Source: Novosphingobium sp. | Lineage (GTDB): Bacteria > Pseudomonadota > Alphaproteobacteria > Sphingomonadales > Sphingomonadaceae | Direction of reading: 5' to 3' | Length of the DNA: 64,000 bases | NCBI RefSeq assembly: GCF_039595395.1 | Contig: NZ_JBCNLP010000006.1 | Coordinates: 1,865,001-1,929,000, forward strand | Notes under the pieces: model-generated | What the model was told of the DNA's origin: nothing | The model's input: the letters and a program-made list of their open reading frames with translations, nothing else | The model's database searches: none | Shown: positions 40,808 to 49,480 of the stretch, one piece after another | Position numbering within the stretch: the first letter of the stretch is position 1 | How the letters are laid out: the number at the start of each line of letters is the position of its first letter | Position numbers and translations under genes: made by a program

Positions 40808-40826
40808 ATGGAAATGGCGTTTCAAT
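40808..40826. promoter_or_regulatory. Weak IclR-like half-palindrome
   Basis: ATGGAAATGGCGTTTCAAT matches the 40912 site in 13 of 19 bases. It is 60 bases after the IclR stop and about 105 bases from the stronger site, so it may be an auxiliary operator. Confidence 0.3.
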
Positions 40827-40911
40827 TAATGCCTCACACATCAACCAAAGCCACGGTGAAAAGCAGGATTTCAGCCTAATTTGCGCTGAATTTCCCAAAT
40901 TAGCTAATGAC

Positions 40912-40930
40912 AATGCAACGGTGTTTCATT
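40912..40930. promoter_or_regulatory. IclR/KdgR-like operator upstream of the aldolase gene
   Basis: AATGCAACGGTGTTTCATT is an imperfect palindrome (7 of 9 paired positions). It lies 44 bases before the aldolase ATG, a position that would overlap the promoter or transcription start. Confidence 0.62.
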
Positions 40931-40973
40931 ATTCCTTGCCGCACATCAAAAACGACGGTTATGGAGCTGAGGT

Positions 40974-41651
40974 ATGGCTGTGGGTTTTCGCATTCTGCCG
41001 CGAGGAAGGGCCGTCTCGGCCGATCAGGTGGAGAAATTCAAACAGTTGCCGGTGGCCAACGTTAGCGATTCGATGGATAGAATGTTAGGCGCTGGCGCTA
41101 CTTTACGGCCTCTTCATCGCGGAAGTCGCCTTGCCGGTCCTGCTATCACAGTCAAGGCGCGGCCTGGTGACAACCTGATGGTTCACGCAGCAATTGATCG
41201 GGCTTCCCCTGGCGACATTATCGTCGTCGATGCCGGAGGGGATCTGACCAATGCAATTATTGGCGAACTCATGATTGCCCATGCCGCCTGGCTGGGGCTG
41301 GGTGGTTTTGTCATCAACGGGGCAGTAAGAGATCTTGCTGCTATACGTGACGGCGATTTTCCAGTGTTTGCAGCGGGCGTGACGCATCGCGGTCCGTACA
41401 AGATGGGGCCGGGCGAGGTGAACGTCCCGATCGCCATTGGTGGCATGGTCATCGAACCGGGCGATCTTATGTTGGGCGACGACGATGGTTTGGTCGCGAT
41501 ACCCTTTGCCGATGTCGAAAACGTCTACGCTGCAGCGGCCAAGAAACACTCTGCGGAAACCGCTCAACTTGACCGCATCGCCAAGGGCCAAAACAATCGG
41601 CAATGGGTCGAGGACGCCTTGGTGGCGGCAGGTTGTGAGATCCACCAGTGA
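40974..41651 (+). CDS. RraA-family protein, probable LigK-like oxo-acid aldolase
   Basis: The protein has 225 residues. The core reads PVANVSDSMDRMLGAGATLRPL, then GELMIAHAAWLGLGGFVINGAVRDLAAIR, with the substrate-binding arginine and metal-binding aspartate in VRD, and ends in GDLMLGDDDGLVAIP. This pattern is shared by 4-carboxy-4-hydroxy-2-oxoadipate aldolases and by RraA, and catabolic context favours an aldolase. It would release pyruvate or a similar 2-oxoacid. The dehydrogenase gene overlaps its stop by one base. Confidence 0.87.
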   Translation: MAVGFRILPRGRAVSADQVEKFKQLPVANVSDSMDRMLGAGATLRPLHRGSRLAGPAITVKARPGDNLMVHAAIDRASPGDIIVVDAGGDLTNAIIGELMIAHAAWLGLGGFVINGAVRDLAAIRDGDFPVFAAGVTHRGPYKMGPGEVNVPIAIGGMVIEPGDLMLGDDDGLVAIPFADVENVYAAAAKKHSAETAQLDRIAKGQNNRQWVEDALVAAGCEIHQ

Positions 41652-42631
41652 TGCGGGGGGCGTCATCCATTCTCTTCGTCGGGGCGGGCCTGGCACCGGC
41701 AGCTGTTGCCTTGGCGCAAGCTCGGGGCGTACAACTCATAACTCTTCCACCTCATCCACCTGAGGAGAAAATGATCGAAACGATCGAGGCTCATCAGCCC
41801 GACGTGATCATCATGCGCAGCGGCAAATTGAGTGGAGCCGCGATCCGTGTTGCCAAGCGGCTCAAGCTTGTCACGAAACATGGGGTGGGCGTTGACTCGA
41901 TTGACGTCACCACCGCGACTGCTCAGAAAATTCCAGTGGCGTTTGCGGCTGGGGCCAATTCGCAATCTGTTGCCGAACACGCTTTTGCACTCATGTTTGC
42001 GGCGGCGCGCAACATCGTGGCACTCGACCACGCCGCGCGACATGGTTCATGGGACAAGGTCCCCGGACAAGAATTGACCGGAAAGACCTTGGGCCTGATA
42101 GGCTTCGGCACCATTTCACGTCGCCTGGCCGAATTGGTCGAACCTTTGCGTATGCGAATCTTGGTTCATGACCCTTATGTGGCCGCTGAAAGCTTGCCGT
42201 TGTCTTACGGAGTTGCGTCGAGCATTGATGCGTTGGTTTGCGATAGCGATGTCGTGAGCCTTCACTGTCCGCTCACCCCCGAAACCGCGAACATGTTCGA
42301 CGCCCGGCGCTTTGCACTGATGCGCGATGGCGCAATGCTGATCAACACGGCGCGCGGGGGACTCATTGATGAAGCCGCGTTGGTGGCGGCCCTGAAGGAT
42401 GGAAAGCTTTCAGGAGCTGGCTTGGACACGGTGGCATCTGAGCCGCCCGGTCCCGATTCACCGCTCTGGGCAGCGCCCAACCTGGTTGTCACACCGCATG
42501 TGGGTGCGGACACAGCGGAAGCGCGCGAAAGGGTTGGTGTCATGGTGATGGAACAGGCTCTGGCCGCAATTGAAGGCCGCCTGCCGGATCAATGGATGGT
42601 TGCCAATCCCATCGCGCTGAAGGCAGCCTGA
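41651..42631 (+). CDS. D-isomer-specific 2-hydroxyacid dehydrogenase
   Basis: The protein has 326 residues. The N-terminal half holds ILFVGAGLAPAAVAL and KHGVGVDSIDVTTAT. The NAD domain has GKTLGLIGFGTISRRLAELV (GxGxxxR region), the arginine of NTARGGLIDEAAL, the glutamate of ASEPPGPDSPLW and the histidine of VTPHVGADT, so the active site is complete. It overlaps the aldolase gene by one base and should act on the same pathway, interconverting a 2-oxoacid and a D-2-hydroxyacid. Confidence 0.92.
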   Translation: MRGASSILFVGAGLAPAAVALAQARGVQLITLPPHPPEEKMIETIEAHQPDVIIMRSGKLSGAAIRVAKRLKLVTKHGVGVDSIDVTTATAQKIPVAFAAGANSQSVAEHAFALMFAAARNIVALDHAARHGSWDKVPGQELTGKTLGLIGFGTISRRLAELVEPLRMRILVHDPYVAAESLPLSYGVASSIDALVCDSDVVSLHCPLTPETANMFDARRFALMRDGAMLINTARGGLIDEAALVAALKDGKLSGAGLDTVASEPPGPDSPLWAAPNLVVTPHVGADTAEARERVGVMVMEQALAAIEGRLPDQWMVANPIALKAA

Positions 42632-42671
42632 CACAAACAAAGACGGCGGCATACCGCCCGGGGTGAGGATT

Positions 42672-43961
42672 ATGGACAGTCTCGTCGATTCTGCGATCGA
42701 GCGCAGCACGATGCGCCGCGTCATTTGGCGGATCGTGCCGTTTCTTATGATATGCTATCTGTTTTCAATCATCGATCGCGGCAATATTGGCATGGCTTCG
42801 CTTCAAATGAACGAAGACCTCAAGCTGTCGAAATCCGCATTCGCACTGGCAAGCAGCCTGTTCTTTGTTTCCTATTTTCTGGCCGAGGTCCCCAGCAATC
42901 TCGCGCTGCAACGGTTCGGCGCTCGCCGCTGGATTGCTCGCATCATGATAAGTTGGGGTTTGCTCTCTTCAGCGACTGCCCTGGTTTCGAGCGCTAACAT
43001 GCTCTACGTTATGCGCTTTCTGCTGGGAGCGGCGGAGGCTGGTTTCTTTCCCGGCGTCCTTCTTTATCTCAGCTACTGGCTGCCGCGCAAATACAGAGCC
43101 CGGGTCGTCGCCACCTTCATGGCTTCGATCCCCGCCGCGAATTTTTTGGGAGCGCCGCTGTCCGGAGCGTTGCTGTCAATGGACGGCAGCTTGGGGATGC
43201 GGGGCTGGCATTGGGTCTTCGTTGCAGAAGGTGTGCCGACGCTGCTGCTGGGTTGCCTCTGTTTCTTTGTCCTGACCGATCGGCCGTCGCAAGCGGCCTG
43301 GCTTTCGCCCGTGCAACGCGAATGGCTTGACGCAACCTTGAAGGAAGAACAGGCGTCGACTTCGCTTGCCGACGCGCCTTCCACAGGGCGACTGTTGCTC
43401 AATCCTTTCATCTGGGCTCTGGCGCTCGCGTATTCAGGCCCTTCTGCGGCAAGCACGGTTCTAAGCGTGTGGCAACCGCAGTTGATCAAGTCCGCCGGTG
43501 GCTTGAGCAACTTTCAGGTAGGGCTGATAAGCGCCCTGCCCTTTGGCATCGCCTCGGTGGCAATGATCCTTTGGGGCGCCTCGTCGGACAAGACCGGCGA
43601 ACGGAAATGGCACGCCTGCGCTGCCATATTGCTCATCGTGGCCGGCGTGCTGTCCACGATGACAACAACAGCGCTGATACCCACGATGGTCATGCTGTGT
43701 GCCATCCTGGTGGGCGCCTATAGCGCCAAGGGGCCCTTCTGGGCGCTGTGCTATGAGTGGCTCTCACCCCGAACGGCGGCGGCGGGGCTGGCGGTTGTGG
43801 GCGCGGTTTCAAACCTTATCGGAGGAGGCATCGCCATCAACATCTACGGTTTCATCCTGGACAAGACGGGTCGTTATGCTCTTGCCCTTCTGCCCTTAGC
43901 GATCCTCAATCTTGCGGGATTTGGCTTTTTGCTGGTTCTGGGGCGAAGGAGATCGCGCTGA
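42672..43961 (+). CDS. MFS transporter (anion:cation symporter type)
   Basis: The protein has 429 residues and about 12 membrane segments. The ATG at 42672 has GAGG upstream, better than a GTG at 42663. The sequence IIDRGNIGMASLQMNEDLKLSKSAFALASSLFFVSYFLAEVPSN is characteristic of the ACS branch (phthalate, tartrate and hexuronate carriers). It is the last gene of the aldolase/dehydrogenase unit. With the AAHS-type carrier at 38674 the cluster has two inner-membrane importers, which suggests more than one acid is taken up. Confidence 0.9.
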   Translation: MDSLVDSAIERSTMRRVIWRIVPFLMICYLFSIIDRGNIGMASLQMNEDLKLSKSAFALASSLFFVSYFLAEVPSNLALQRFGARRWIARIMISWGLLSSATALVSSANMLYVMRFLLGAAEAGFFPGVLLYLSYWLPRKYRARVVATFMASIPAANFLGAPLSGALLSMDGSLGMRGWHWVFVAEGVPTLLLGCLCFFVLTDRPSQAAWLSPVQREWLDATLKEEQASTSLADAPSTGRLLLNPFIWALALAYSGPSAASTVLSVWQPQLIKSAGGLSNFQVGLISALPFGIASVAMILWGASSDKTGERKWHACAAILLIVAGVLSTMTTTALIPTMVMLCAILVGAYSAKGPFWALCYEWLSPRTAAAGLAVVGAVSNLIGGGIAINIYGFILDKTGRYALALLPLAILNLAGFGFLLVLGRRRSR

Positions 43962-44292
43962 TCGCGCCCGGGCTGGACATCAGGTTTCGTCGAAATCTGC
44001 CATTCGGGGCAGCATGTGCGAACGACGCATTTTGGTCGCGGGCTGCCGCCTCTGCGCCGCGCGGGGATCGCTGACAAGGCGGCCATTCATGCCATCAAAA
44101 TTCATCCTTGAAACCTGCCCTTCATTCAGCCCATCCCTAGTGCGTTCAAACCCCTATTACGGGCGGTAATGGCATCCAGCGTTACCTCTCCTCCTTCGTG
44201 ACGTTGCCTATCGACTTTGATATGCGTCATCGACACGCTCATTCCCGGATATAAAACGTAGCTTGTATCGCCTTGAGCAGCGTGGGTGTGTC
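43962..44292. other. 331-base gap without a gene
   Basis: No ORF with protein character is seen. A short inverted repeat (ATTAC-5-GTAAT at 44156-44170) is the only structure noticed. The promoter of the CYTH-CHAD gene should lie in the second half. Confidence 0.4.
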
Positions 44293-45741
44293 GTGACACA
44301 AGAAGTCGAATTAAAGCTGGATTTCTCGGCCGACGCGGCTGAGGCATTTGTGCGGTCAGCGATCATCTCGAAAAAACCGTCCAGGCAGCTGCTGCATGCA
44401 ACCTACTTCGACACCCCCGATCACCTTCTGCATCGAGCCGGGTTCGCATTGCGCATCCGCCGATCAGGCCGAAAATACATTCAGACCATCAAGAGTCGCG
44501 GTTCAAAAATGTCGGGTCTTTTCATACGCCAGGAATGGGAACGGCCCGTTTCTGGCAATCGTGTCATGCTGGACCCAACTACGCCCATCCTCGAACTGCT
44601 GAGCGGGGCCGCAGATGGTCTCACTCCTGCTTTTGAGGTGTCCGTCGAACGCCTAAGGTGGATGGTGGAAGAGGGCGGCAGCTCGATTGAGGTGGTGCTG
44701 GACCGGGGACTGGTCAAAGCCAGCGACCGACAGGCTCCCTTCTGCGAATTGGAACTGGAACTCAAGCGAGGGGAACCGCAAGCTGTCTTCGCATTTGCCC
44801 GCAAGATCGCTGAATTTGTGCCCGTCCGTCCGGGCGTGCTGAGCAAGGCCCAGCGCGGCTATGGCTTGCTTGGCCCGGTGATCGACGCCTTCAAGGCCGA
44901 GAAGGTGGATCTGGCACGAGATGTTTCGCCAGCGACGGCCTACCGTGATATTGCAGGGTTATGCCTGCACCAATACATCCTCAATGAGACAAGGCTCTTG
45001 GCTGGCCACCAGCCAGAAGCCCTGCATCAAGCCCGCGTTGCCTTGCGGCGGCTGCGATCAGCCATCGCAATTTTCAAACCGATGCTGGGTAACCAACACC
45101 TCGCCCACGTCCAATCCGAGCTGCGCTGGCTGACCGCCGCTCTGGGCAGCACGCGCGATATCGATGTCCTGCTCGACACAACCCGACAGGAAGAGCGGCG
45201 CAAACAGCTTGAGGATGCTTGCGCAACATCTCACGCCGAATTGGCAGCAACGCTCGCTACGAAACGGGTCCGAGACCTTCTGCTTGAACTGGCCGAGTGG
45301 ATCGCCGCAGGTCCCTGGTCCGTCGCGCGCGATGGGCTAGATTCCACGGCCAAATGCTATGCCCAAGAAGCCCTGCACAAATTGCGCAAAAAGGTGAAAA
45401 GGCGCGGCGGAGATCTGGCCACGCTCACTGACGTCGAGCGGCACGATCTGCGTAAGGCCGCGAAGCGCCTTCGCTACGGAGTGGAGTTTTTCGGCTCGCT
45501 GTTCCCCGAGCACAAGGCTCAGCGACGCTATCGTAAATTTTCCGCTTCTCTCGAAAAGCTTCAGGACGATTTGGGGGAACTCAACGACCTCGTCTCCATT
45601 CCGGTCCTTCTCGAGCGATTGGGACTGGCCGAAGCCGCGACAACTGAAAGGCAGATGCTCCAGCAAAGAAAGACCGACCTGATTTCAAAGGCCGTGCAGT
45701 CATGGGCAGATCTGATGGATCACAAGGCTTTCTGGCAATGA
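44293..45741 (+). CDS. CYTH-CHAD protein (inorganic triphosphatase/polyphosphate-binding)
   Basis: The protein has 482 residues from a GTG at 44293; an upstream TTG at 44263 is less likely because the domain begins immediately at TQEVELKL. Residues 1-205 form the CYTH domain, with the ExExK signature, many basic and acidic tunnel residues and TYFDTPDHLL. Residues about 225-480 are a CHAD domain rich in histidine and arginine (HQARVALRRLRSAI, HKLRKKVKRRGG, DLRKAAKRLRYG), which binds polyphosphate. It probably hydrolyses triphosphate or links to polyphosphate granules. It is convergent with the next gene. Confidence 0.9.
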   Translation: MTQEVELKLDFSADAAEAFVRSAIISKKPSRQLLHATYFDTPDHLLHRAGFALRIRRSGRKYIQTIKSRGSKMSGLFIRQEWERPVSGNRVMLDPTTPILELLSGAADGLTPAFEVSVERLRWMVEEGGSSIEVVLDRGLVKASDRQAPFCELELELKRGEPQAVFAFARKIAEFVPVRPGVLSKAQRGYGLLGPVIDAFKAEKVDLARDVSPATAYRDIAGLCLHQYILNETRLLAGHQPEALHQARVALRRLRSAIAIFKPMLGNQHLAHVQSELRWLTAALGSTRDIDVLLDTTRQEERRKQLEDACATSHAELAATLATKRVRDLLLELAEWIAAGPWSVARDGLDSTAKCYAQEALHKLRKKVKRRGGDLATLTDVERHDLRKAAKRLRYGVEFFGSLFPEHKAQRRYRKFSASLEKLQDDLGELNDLVSIPVLLERLGLAEAATTERQMLQQRKTDLISKAVQSWADLMDHKAFWQ

Positions 45742-45789
45742 GCAAAGCCGGCAATCGTGAATCGACAGATCAGACTGAACTGGCAGCAC

Positions 45790-46605
45790 TCAGTCCGCAG
45801 CGCCCCTTCGACCAAGGATACGCTCCAACGGCAGGCTGACGATGGCCTTGAGGATCATATGATCGGCATTGGTGCCATAACCGTGGCCCACACCGATGTT
45901 GAGCGCCCAATGCCCTAGATCGATGTCCGCCACTGCAAAGATCGACTGGTCGCTGTCTCCCACAGCGCCAAAATGCGCGAAGCTGCCGGTGCCATTATAG
46001 CTCTCGATGCCCAGCGAAACGGCCTTGGTCATGGCGTAGGCCAGTTTCGTGTCGAATTCGACCTCGGGGGAATGCGGCTGCGGGCCCGAAACAACAAAAT
46101 CGACATTGGCGTTCTCGGCCAGTGTCCACTTGTTGAGACGTGTTCCCACAATGCCTTTCAACTCCGCGTTCCACGGATTGATGTCGAGCTTGTGATTCAC
46201 ATGACCGATCTCGAAATTGGCGCCCCACCACCAGGCCTGCCCTTCGGCACGCGGAGCGATGAATTTGAGCCTTGCCTTCAACCCACCTGGGTCGAGCCGC
46301 CCCTGACCATCCAGCGTGGCCAGCGGCAGATAGAGGCCAGCCTCAAAATTGTGTGTGATACCATAGGAAAATTCGGGGGTGATACGCAGGCGGCGCAGGG
46401 ATTGCTGCTGCCCCGGATAATCATCGGTCAGCACGCCATCGGGAACATAGTTGAGATGGGTATCCAGGCCGAAATGGCCCGGCTTGTCCATCTCGTCCAT
46501 ATAGACCTGAATTTCCTCAGGGGCGGCCATGGCCGGGTGCGGCAGGGACAGGGCAGCCATCATCGACAGGAATACGGCGCTCATTCTGCAAATATGCAAG
46601 GCCAT
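45790..46605 (-). CDS. Outer-membrane beta-barrel-like protein with an upstream Fur box
   Basis: The ATG at 46605 has GGGGAGGG upstream and gives 271 residues with a signal peptide ending LPHPAMAAPE. The rest is built of alternating strands (RRLRITPEFSYGITHNFEAGLYLPLATL, WALNIGVGHGYG) and looks like a small porin or transport-type barrel. I do not recognise a named family. A 16-of-19 match to the Fur box lies 145 bases upstream, in an AT-rich region, so iron-dependent control is likely. It may take part in metal or metallophore handling, but that is inference. Confidence 0.75.
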   Translation of the reverse strand: MALHICRMSAVFLSMMAALSLPHPAMAAPEEIQVYMDEMDKPGHFGLDTHLNYVPDGVLTDDYPGQQQSLRRLRITPEFSYGITHNFEAGLYLPLATLDGQGRLDPGGLKARLKFIAPRAEGQAWWWGANFEIGHVNHKLDINPWNAELKGIVGTRLNKWTLAENANVDFVVSGPQPHSPEVEFDTKLAYAMTKAVSLGIESYNGTGSFAHFGAVGDSDQSIFAVADIDLGHWALNIGVGHGYGTNADHMILKAIVSLPLERILGRRGAAD

Positions 46606-46749
46606 TTCGCCCTCCCCTTCAAATGTGGAGGCGATTAACAAAGAAAAATATGATTCAAAAATTACAAATAAACAATCTTCGTATATTTGACATATTTCAA
46701 ATCAAAGCCTATAATTCAGTTATTATTTATATTGAATGTCAAAATCAAT

Positions 46750-46768
46750 TTTAATGATAATTATTATC
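46750..46768. promoter_or_regulatory. Fur box
   Basis: TTTAATGATAATTATTATC matches the classical 19-base Fur consensus in 16 positions. It lies upstream of the barrel-protein gene (start 46605, minus strand) in an AT-rich stretch of about 150 bases. The exact distance to a -10 element was not fixed. Confidence 0.6.
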
Positions 46769-46787
46769 ACCGTTTCACATGGATGAC

Positions 46788-46816
46788 CCGCCCAGGCACC
46801 CCGCACACCTGGGCGG
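46788..46816 (-). terminator. Hairpin after the cache-domain gene
   Basis: Nine-base perfect arms CCGCCCAGG (46788-46796) and CCTGGGCGG (46808-46816) enclose an 11-base loop, just after the stop at 46835 on the minus strand. No U-tract follows, so intrinsic termination is uncertain. Confidence 0.45.
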
Positions 46817-46834
46817 CTCACTCCATGAAGCGCC

Positions 46835-47299
46835 TCAATTCGGATAATAGCCTACCCCGATGACATGATCGCCAACCAGTTCGATCAGAGACATCTTGTG
46901 TTCCAGGCGATTGTCCCCGCGATTTAGCCACAGATAATTGATCCTGCCATGACCACTGGTTCGGGCAATCTCGATCATGTCCTTCACGATTGGCTTGCCC
47001 TCGACATCGGTCAGATCACTCACATCGGCCCCGACAAGCCCGGGATGCGCGCCATAGGCCTGATAAATGCCATGCAGATCGAAAGCGAAAACATAGAGTT
47101 CGCCAGTGTTGAATACGCCTTTGGGCTGGTTGAACTCGGCAAAGGCCTTGTCGGCTCCCTGGCTCTTCACCTCGACCACAGCCTTTTCAAGCAAGGCCTG
47201 AGCTTCAAGCGAGGTCGCGTGGGGCGCCGCCTGAACGGGCACAGATTGGGCCGCAAATACCAGAACGCTGGCCAGCAACATGCGGGACATGGACTTCAT
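46835..47299 (-). CDS. Periplasmic single-cache-domain protein
   Basis: The protein has 154 residues with a signal peptide (MLLASVLVFAAQSVPVQAAP). The remainder reads LEKAVVEVKSQGADKAFAEFN, LYVFAFDLHGIYQAYGAHPGLVGADVSDLTD and GHGRINYLWLN, the order seen in sCache_2 ligand-binding modules normally attached to chemoreceptors or kinases. Here the module stands alone and soluble, so it may bind a small carboxylate and present it to a partner, or be a domain remnant used independently. No partner gene is adjacent. Confidence 0.85.
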   Translation of the reverse strand: MKSMSRMLLASVLVFAAQSVPVQAAPHATSLEAQALLEKAVVEVKSQGADKAFAEFNQPKGVFNTGELYVFAFDLHGIYQAYGAHPGLVGADVSDLTDVEGKPIVKDMIEIARTSGHGRINYLWLNRGDNRLEHKMSLIELVGDHVIGVGYYPN

Positions 47300-47640
47300 C
47301 TGTCATCTCCTCAGATCCTCGCCGCCCTGCCCAAACCGGGCTTCCATCGCCGCGACAGGCCATGCCTAGGCCCGCCAAAGCCGCCACGTATTTGCGACCG
47401 GTCAAATCGACCCAAAGGATGAGGACTTTTGCGCTGGCAAGGACAAGCGCTATGACAGGCTTGAAGCCGCACGAGCAGGACTTGGCACTCTCATCGGGAG
47501 CAATTTCTAGCATCCAGAGAGGCGGACTTCTTTGCTGGAGATCAAAAGAAGTTAGGAAAAACTGAGGCTGCGCCCTTGTGAGACAATGCCTCAAACCGAT
47601 ATCGTGCGTGTTGGCACCACCGTGAGAAAAGGCACTGATC
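47300..47640. other. 341-base divergent gap without a gene
   Basis: No ORF or strong repeat was found. It should hold the promoters of the cache-domain gene (minus) and the Nudix gene (plus). Confidence 0.4.
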
Positions 47641-48057
47641 ATGCTGTGCGCAGCAATACCTTACCGCCGGACCCAAACCGGGGACATTGAGGTGCTGCTG
47701 GTCACGTCTCGTGGGAAAGGGAACTGGATCTTGCCAAAGGGCAAGGTGAAACCAGGAAAAACGGCTGCCATATCCGCCCAAGAAGAGGTCTATGAGGAGG
47801 CGGGCGCACGAGGTTCCGTCGACCAGCCTCTCGTCACCCGGTGTGATTTTCCCCTGATTGAAAGCGGAGAAGGCATGGCAAGCGAGCACATGCAGATTTT
47901 TTCGCTGGAGGTCGAAGCATTGCTACCAACCTGGCCGGAGATGTTTCAACGCCAGCGCCGCTGGGTAATCCTTGAGGAAGCCGCTAAAGCGGTCAAAGGA
48001 GCTCACTTCCGTTCGGCGCTTAGAAAATTTGCCTCAATCATGGCGCCAATCGCCTAA
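47641..48057 (+). CDS. Nudix hydrolase with a variant Nudix box
   Basis: The protein has 138 residues. The Nudix box begins WILPKGKVKPGKTAAISAQE and continues EVYEEAGA, with the metal-binding glutamates (position 16, 19 and 20 of the box) intact. Position 7 is K and position 15 is E, where E and R are usual. LPKGKV is common in enzymes for diphosphoinositol polyphosphates and diadenosine polyphosphates. AAAAGG precedes the ATG by eight bases. The substrate is not known. Confidence 0.87.
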   Translation: MLCAAIPYRRTQTGDIEVLLVTSRGKGNWILPKGKVKPGKTAAISAQEEVYEEAGARGSVDQPLVTRCDFPLIESGEGMASEHMQIFSLEVEALLPTWPEMFQRQRRWVILEEAAKAVKGAHFRSALRKFASIMAPIA

Positions 48058-48236
48058 TCGGACATGTGGCCGGCATATGCCTAACGTCCAAAGACACGGT
48101 ACTGTAAAGTCCATCCTATTGTCGGGTACGTGGCCATCTCGCACACCGGAACCGGATCGCGCAGCAAACTTGACCGTCATCAATGCATCCCCGGCCGACT
48201 CGTCTAGTCTGGCGTCATCAACACAGGAGTTGAGCG

Positions 48237-49319
48237 ATGATCCCCCAGATGATGAAGGCCGCAGTCGTCCACCGTTTCGGCGAACCGCTGGTGATCGAGG
48301 ATGTTCCGGTGCCGGTCCCCGGTTCGGGCGAACTTCTCGTCAAAGTTGCTGCTTGCGGTGTCTGTCATACAGATCTGCACGCCGCCGATGGGGACTGGCC
48401 TGTGAAGCCTTCGCCCCCCTTTATCCCTGGCCACGAGGTCGCCGGTGTGGTGGCGGCCATCGGCCCCGATGTGACCGGTTTCAAGGAGGGCGATCCGGTC
48501 GGTGTGGCCTGGCTGCACGACGCCTGCCTGCGATGCGAGTATTGCGAAACCGGGTGGGAAACCCTGTGTGAGCACCAACATGACACCGGCTACAGCTGCA
48601 ATGGCGGCTTCGCGGAATATGTCATTGCCTCTGCTGCCTTCACCGCGAGACTTCCCGTCAACGTCGACTTTGCCCAGATCGCGCCGATCCTTTGCGCCGG
48701 CGTCACGACCTATAAGGGCCTGAAGGAAACCGAAGCACGCGCCGGTGAATGGGTCGCAATCTCGGGGATCGGTGGCCTCGGCCACATCGCCATCCAATAT
48801 GCCAAGGCGATGGGCTTCAAGGTTGTGGCCCTGGATGTCGCGCCCGAAAAACTGGCACTGGCGCTTGAAACAGGTGCCGATGTCGCAATCGATGCACGTT
48901 CACCCGATGCCTTGGCCAAAGTTTTGCTTGCGACCGGAGGAGGCGCTCACGGTGTTCTGGTGACGGCGGTCTCGCCGCCCGCGTTTTCTCAAGCCCTAGG
49001 CTTCGTTCGGCGCCGGGGCACGGTTGCACTTGTCGGTTTGCCGCCTGGCGAATTCCCAACGCCTATCTTCGATGTCGTCCTCAAGCGTCTCACCGTGCGC
49101 GGGTCCATCGTCGGAACACGCCGCGACCTGGATGAGGCCATCGCCATGGCGGTTGACAAAGGAATCACCGCAGAGATAACCAAAGCACCGTTGGCCGAGA
49201 TCAACGCGATTTTCGCCAGACTAAAGGCAGGCAAGATCGAGGGACGAATGGTTTTGGACCTTTCTATGCCATTCGATGAAAGCACGAGTGGTTCGGAAAG
49301 CAGCCTTGCCGAGTGCTAA
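48237..49319 (+). CDS. Zinc-dependent alcohol dehydrogenase (AdhP-like)
   Basis: The protein has 360 residues. Catalytic zinc ligands are C40 in CGVCHTDLH and H66 in GHE, and the structural zinc site is the four-cysteine CLRCEYCETGWETLC. The NAD domain has AISGIGGLGHIAIQYAKAMG. AGGAG precedes the ATG at good spacing. The C-terminus has a short tail rich in serine after VLDLSMP. It should oxidise primary alcohols or reduce aldehydes in the cytosol. It is a single gene and no operon partner is seen. Confidence 0.94.
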   Translation: MIPQMMKAAVVHRFGEPLVIEDVPVPVPGSGELLVKVAACGVCHTDLHAADGDWPVKPSPPFIPGHEVAGVVAAIGPDVTGFKEGDPVGVAWLHDACLRCEYCETGWETLCEHQHDTGYSCNGGFAEYVIASAAFTARLPVNVDFAQIAPILCAGVTTYKGLKETEARAGEWVAISGIGGLGHIAIQYAKAMGFKVVALDVAPEKLALALETGADVAIDARSPDALAKVLLATGGGAHGVLVTAVSPPAFSQALGFVRRRGTVALVGLPPGEFPTPIFDVVLKRLTVRGSIVGTRRDLDEAIAMAVDKGITAEITKAPLAEINAIFARLKAGKIEGRMVLDLSMPFDESTSGSESSLAEC

Positions 49320-49480
49320 CAGACCGAACGGCAGATCATCAACTTTTATAATCGAAAGCTGCCGATCCGGATCGCACGACCCATCGGTCAACCCTTTACC
49401 GTCAAGCTAGGCGGTGCCCTCTCCCGCCTGATTCCTGCCGTTCAGGTGGTGACCTTAAACTCTCGAAAGTCGCCCTTCAT

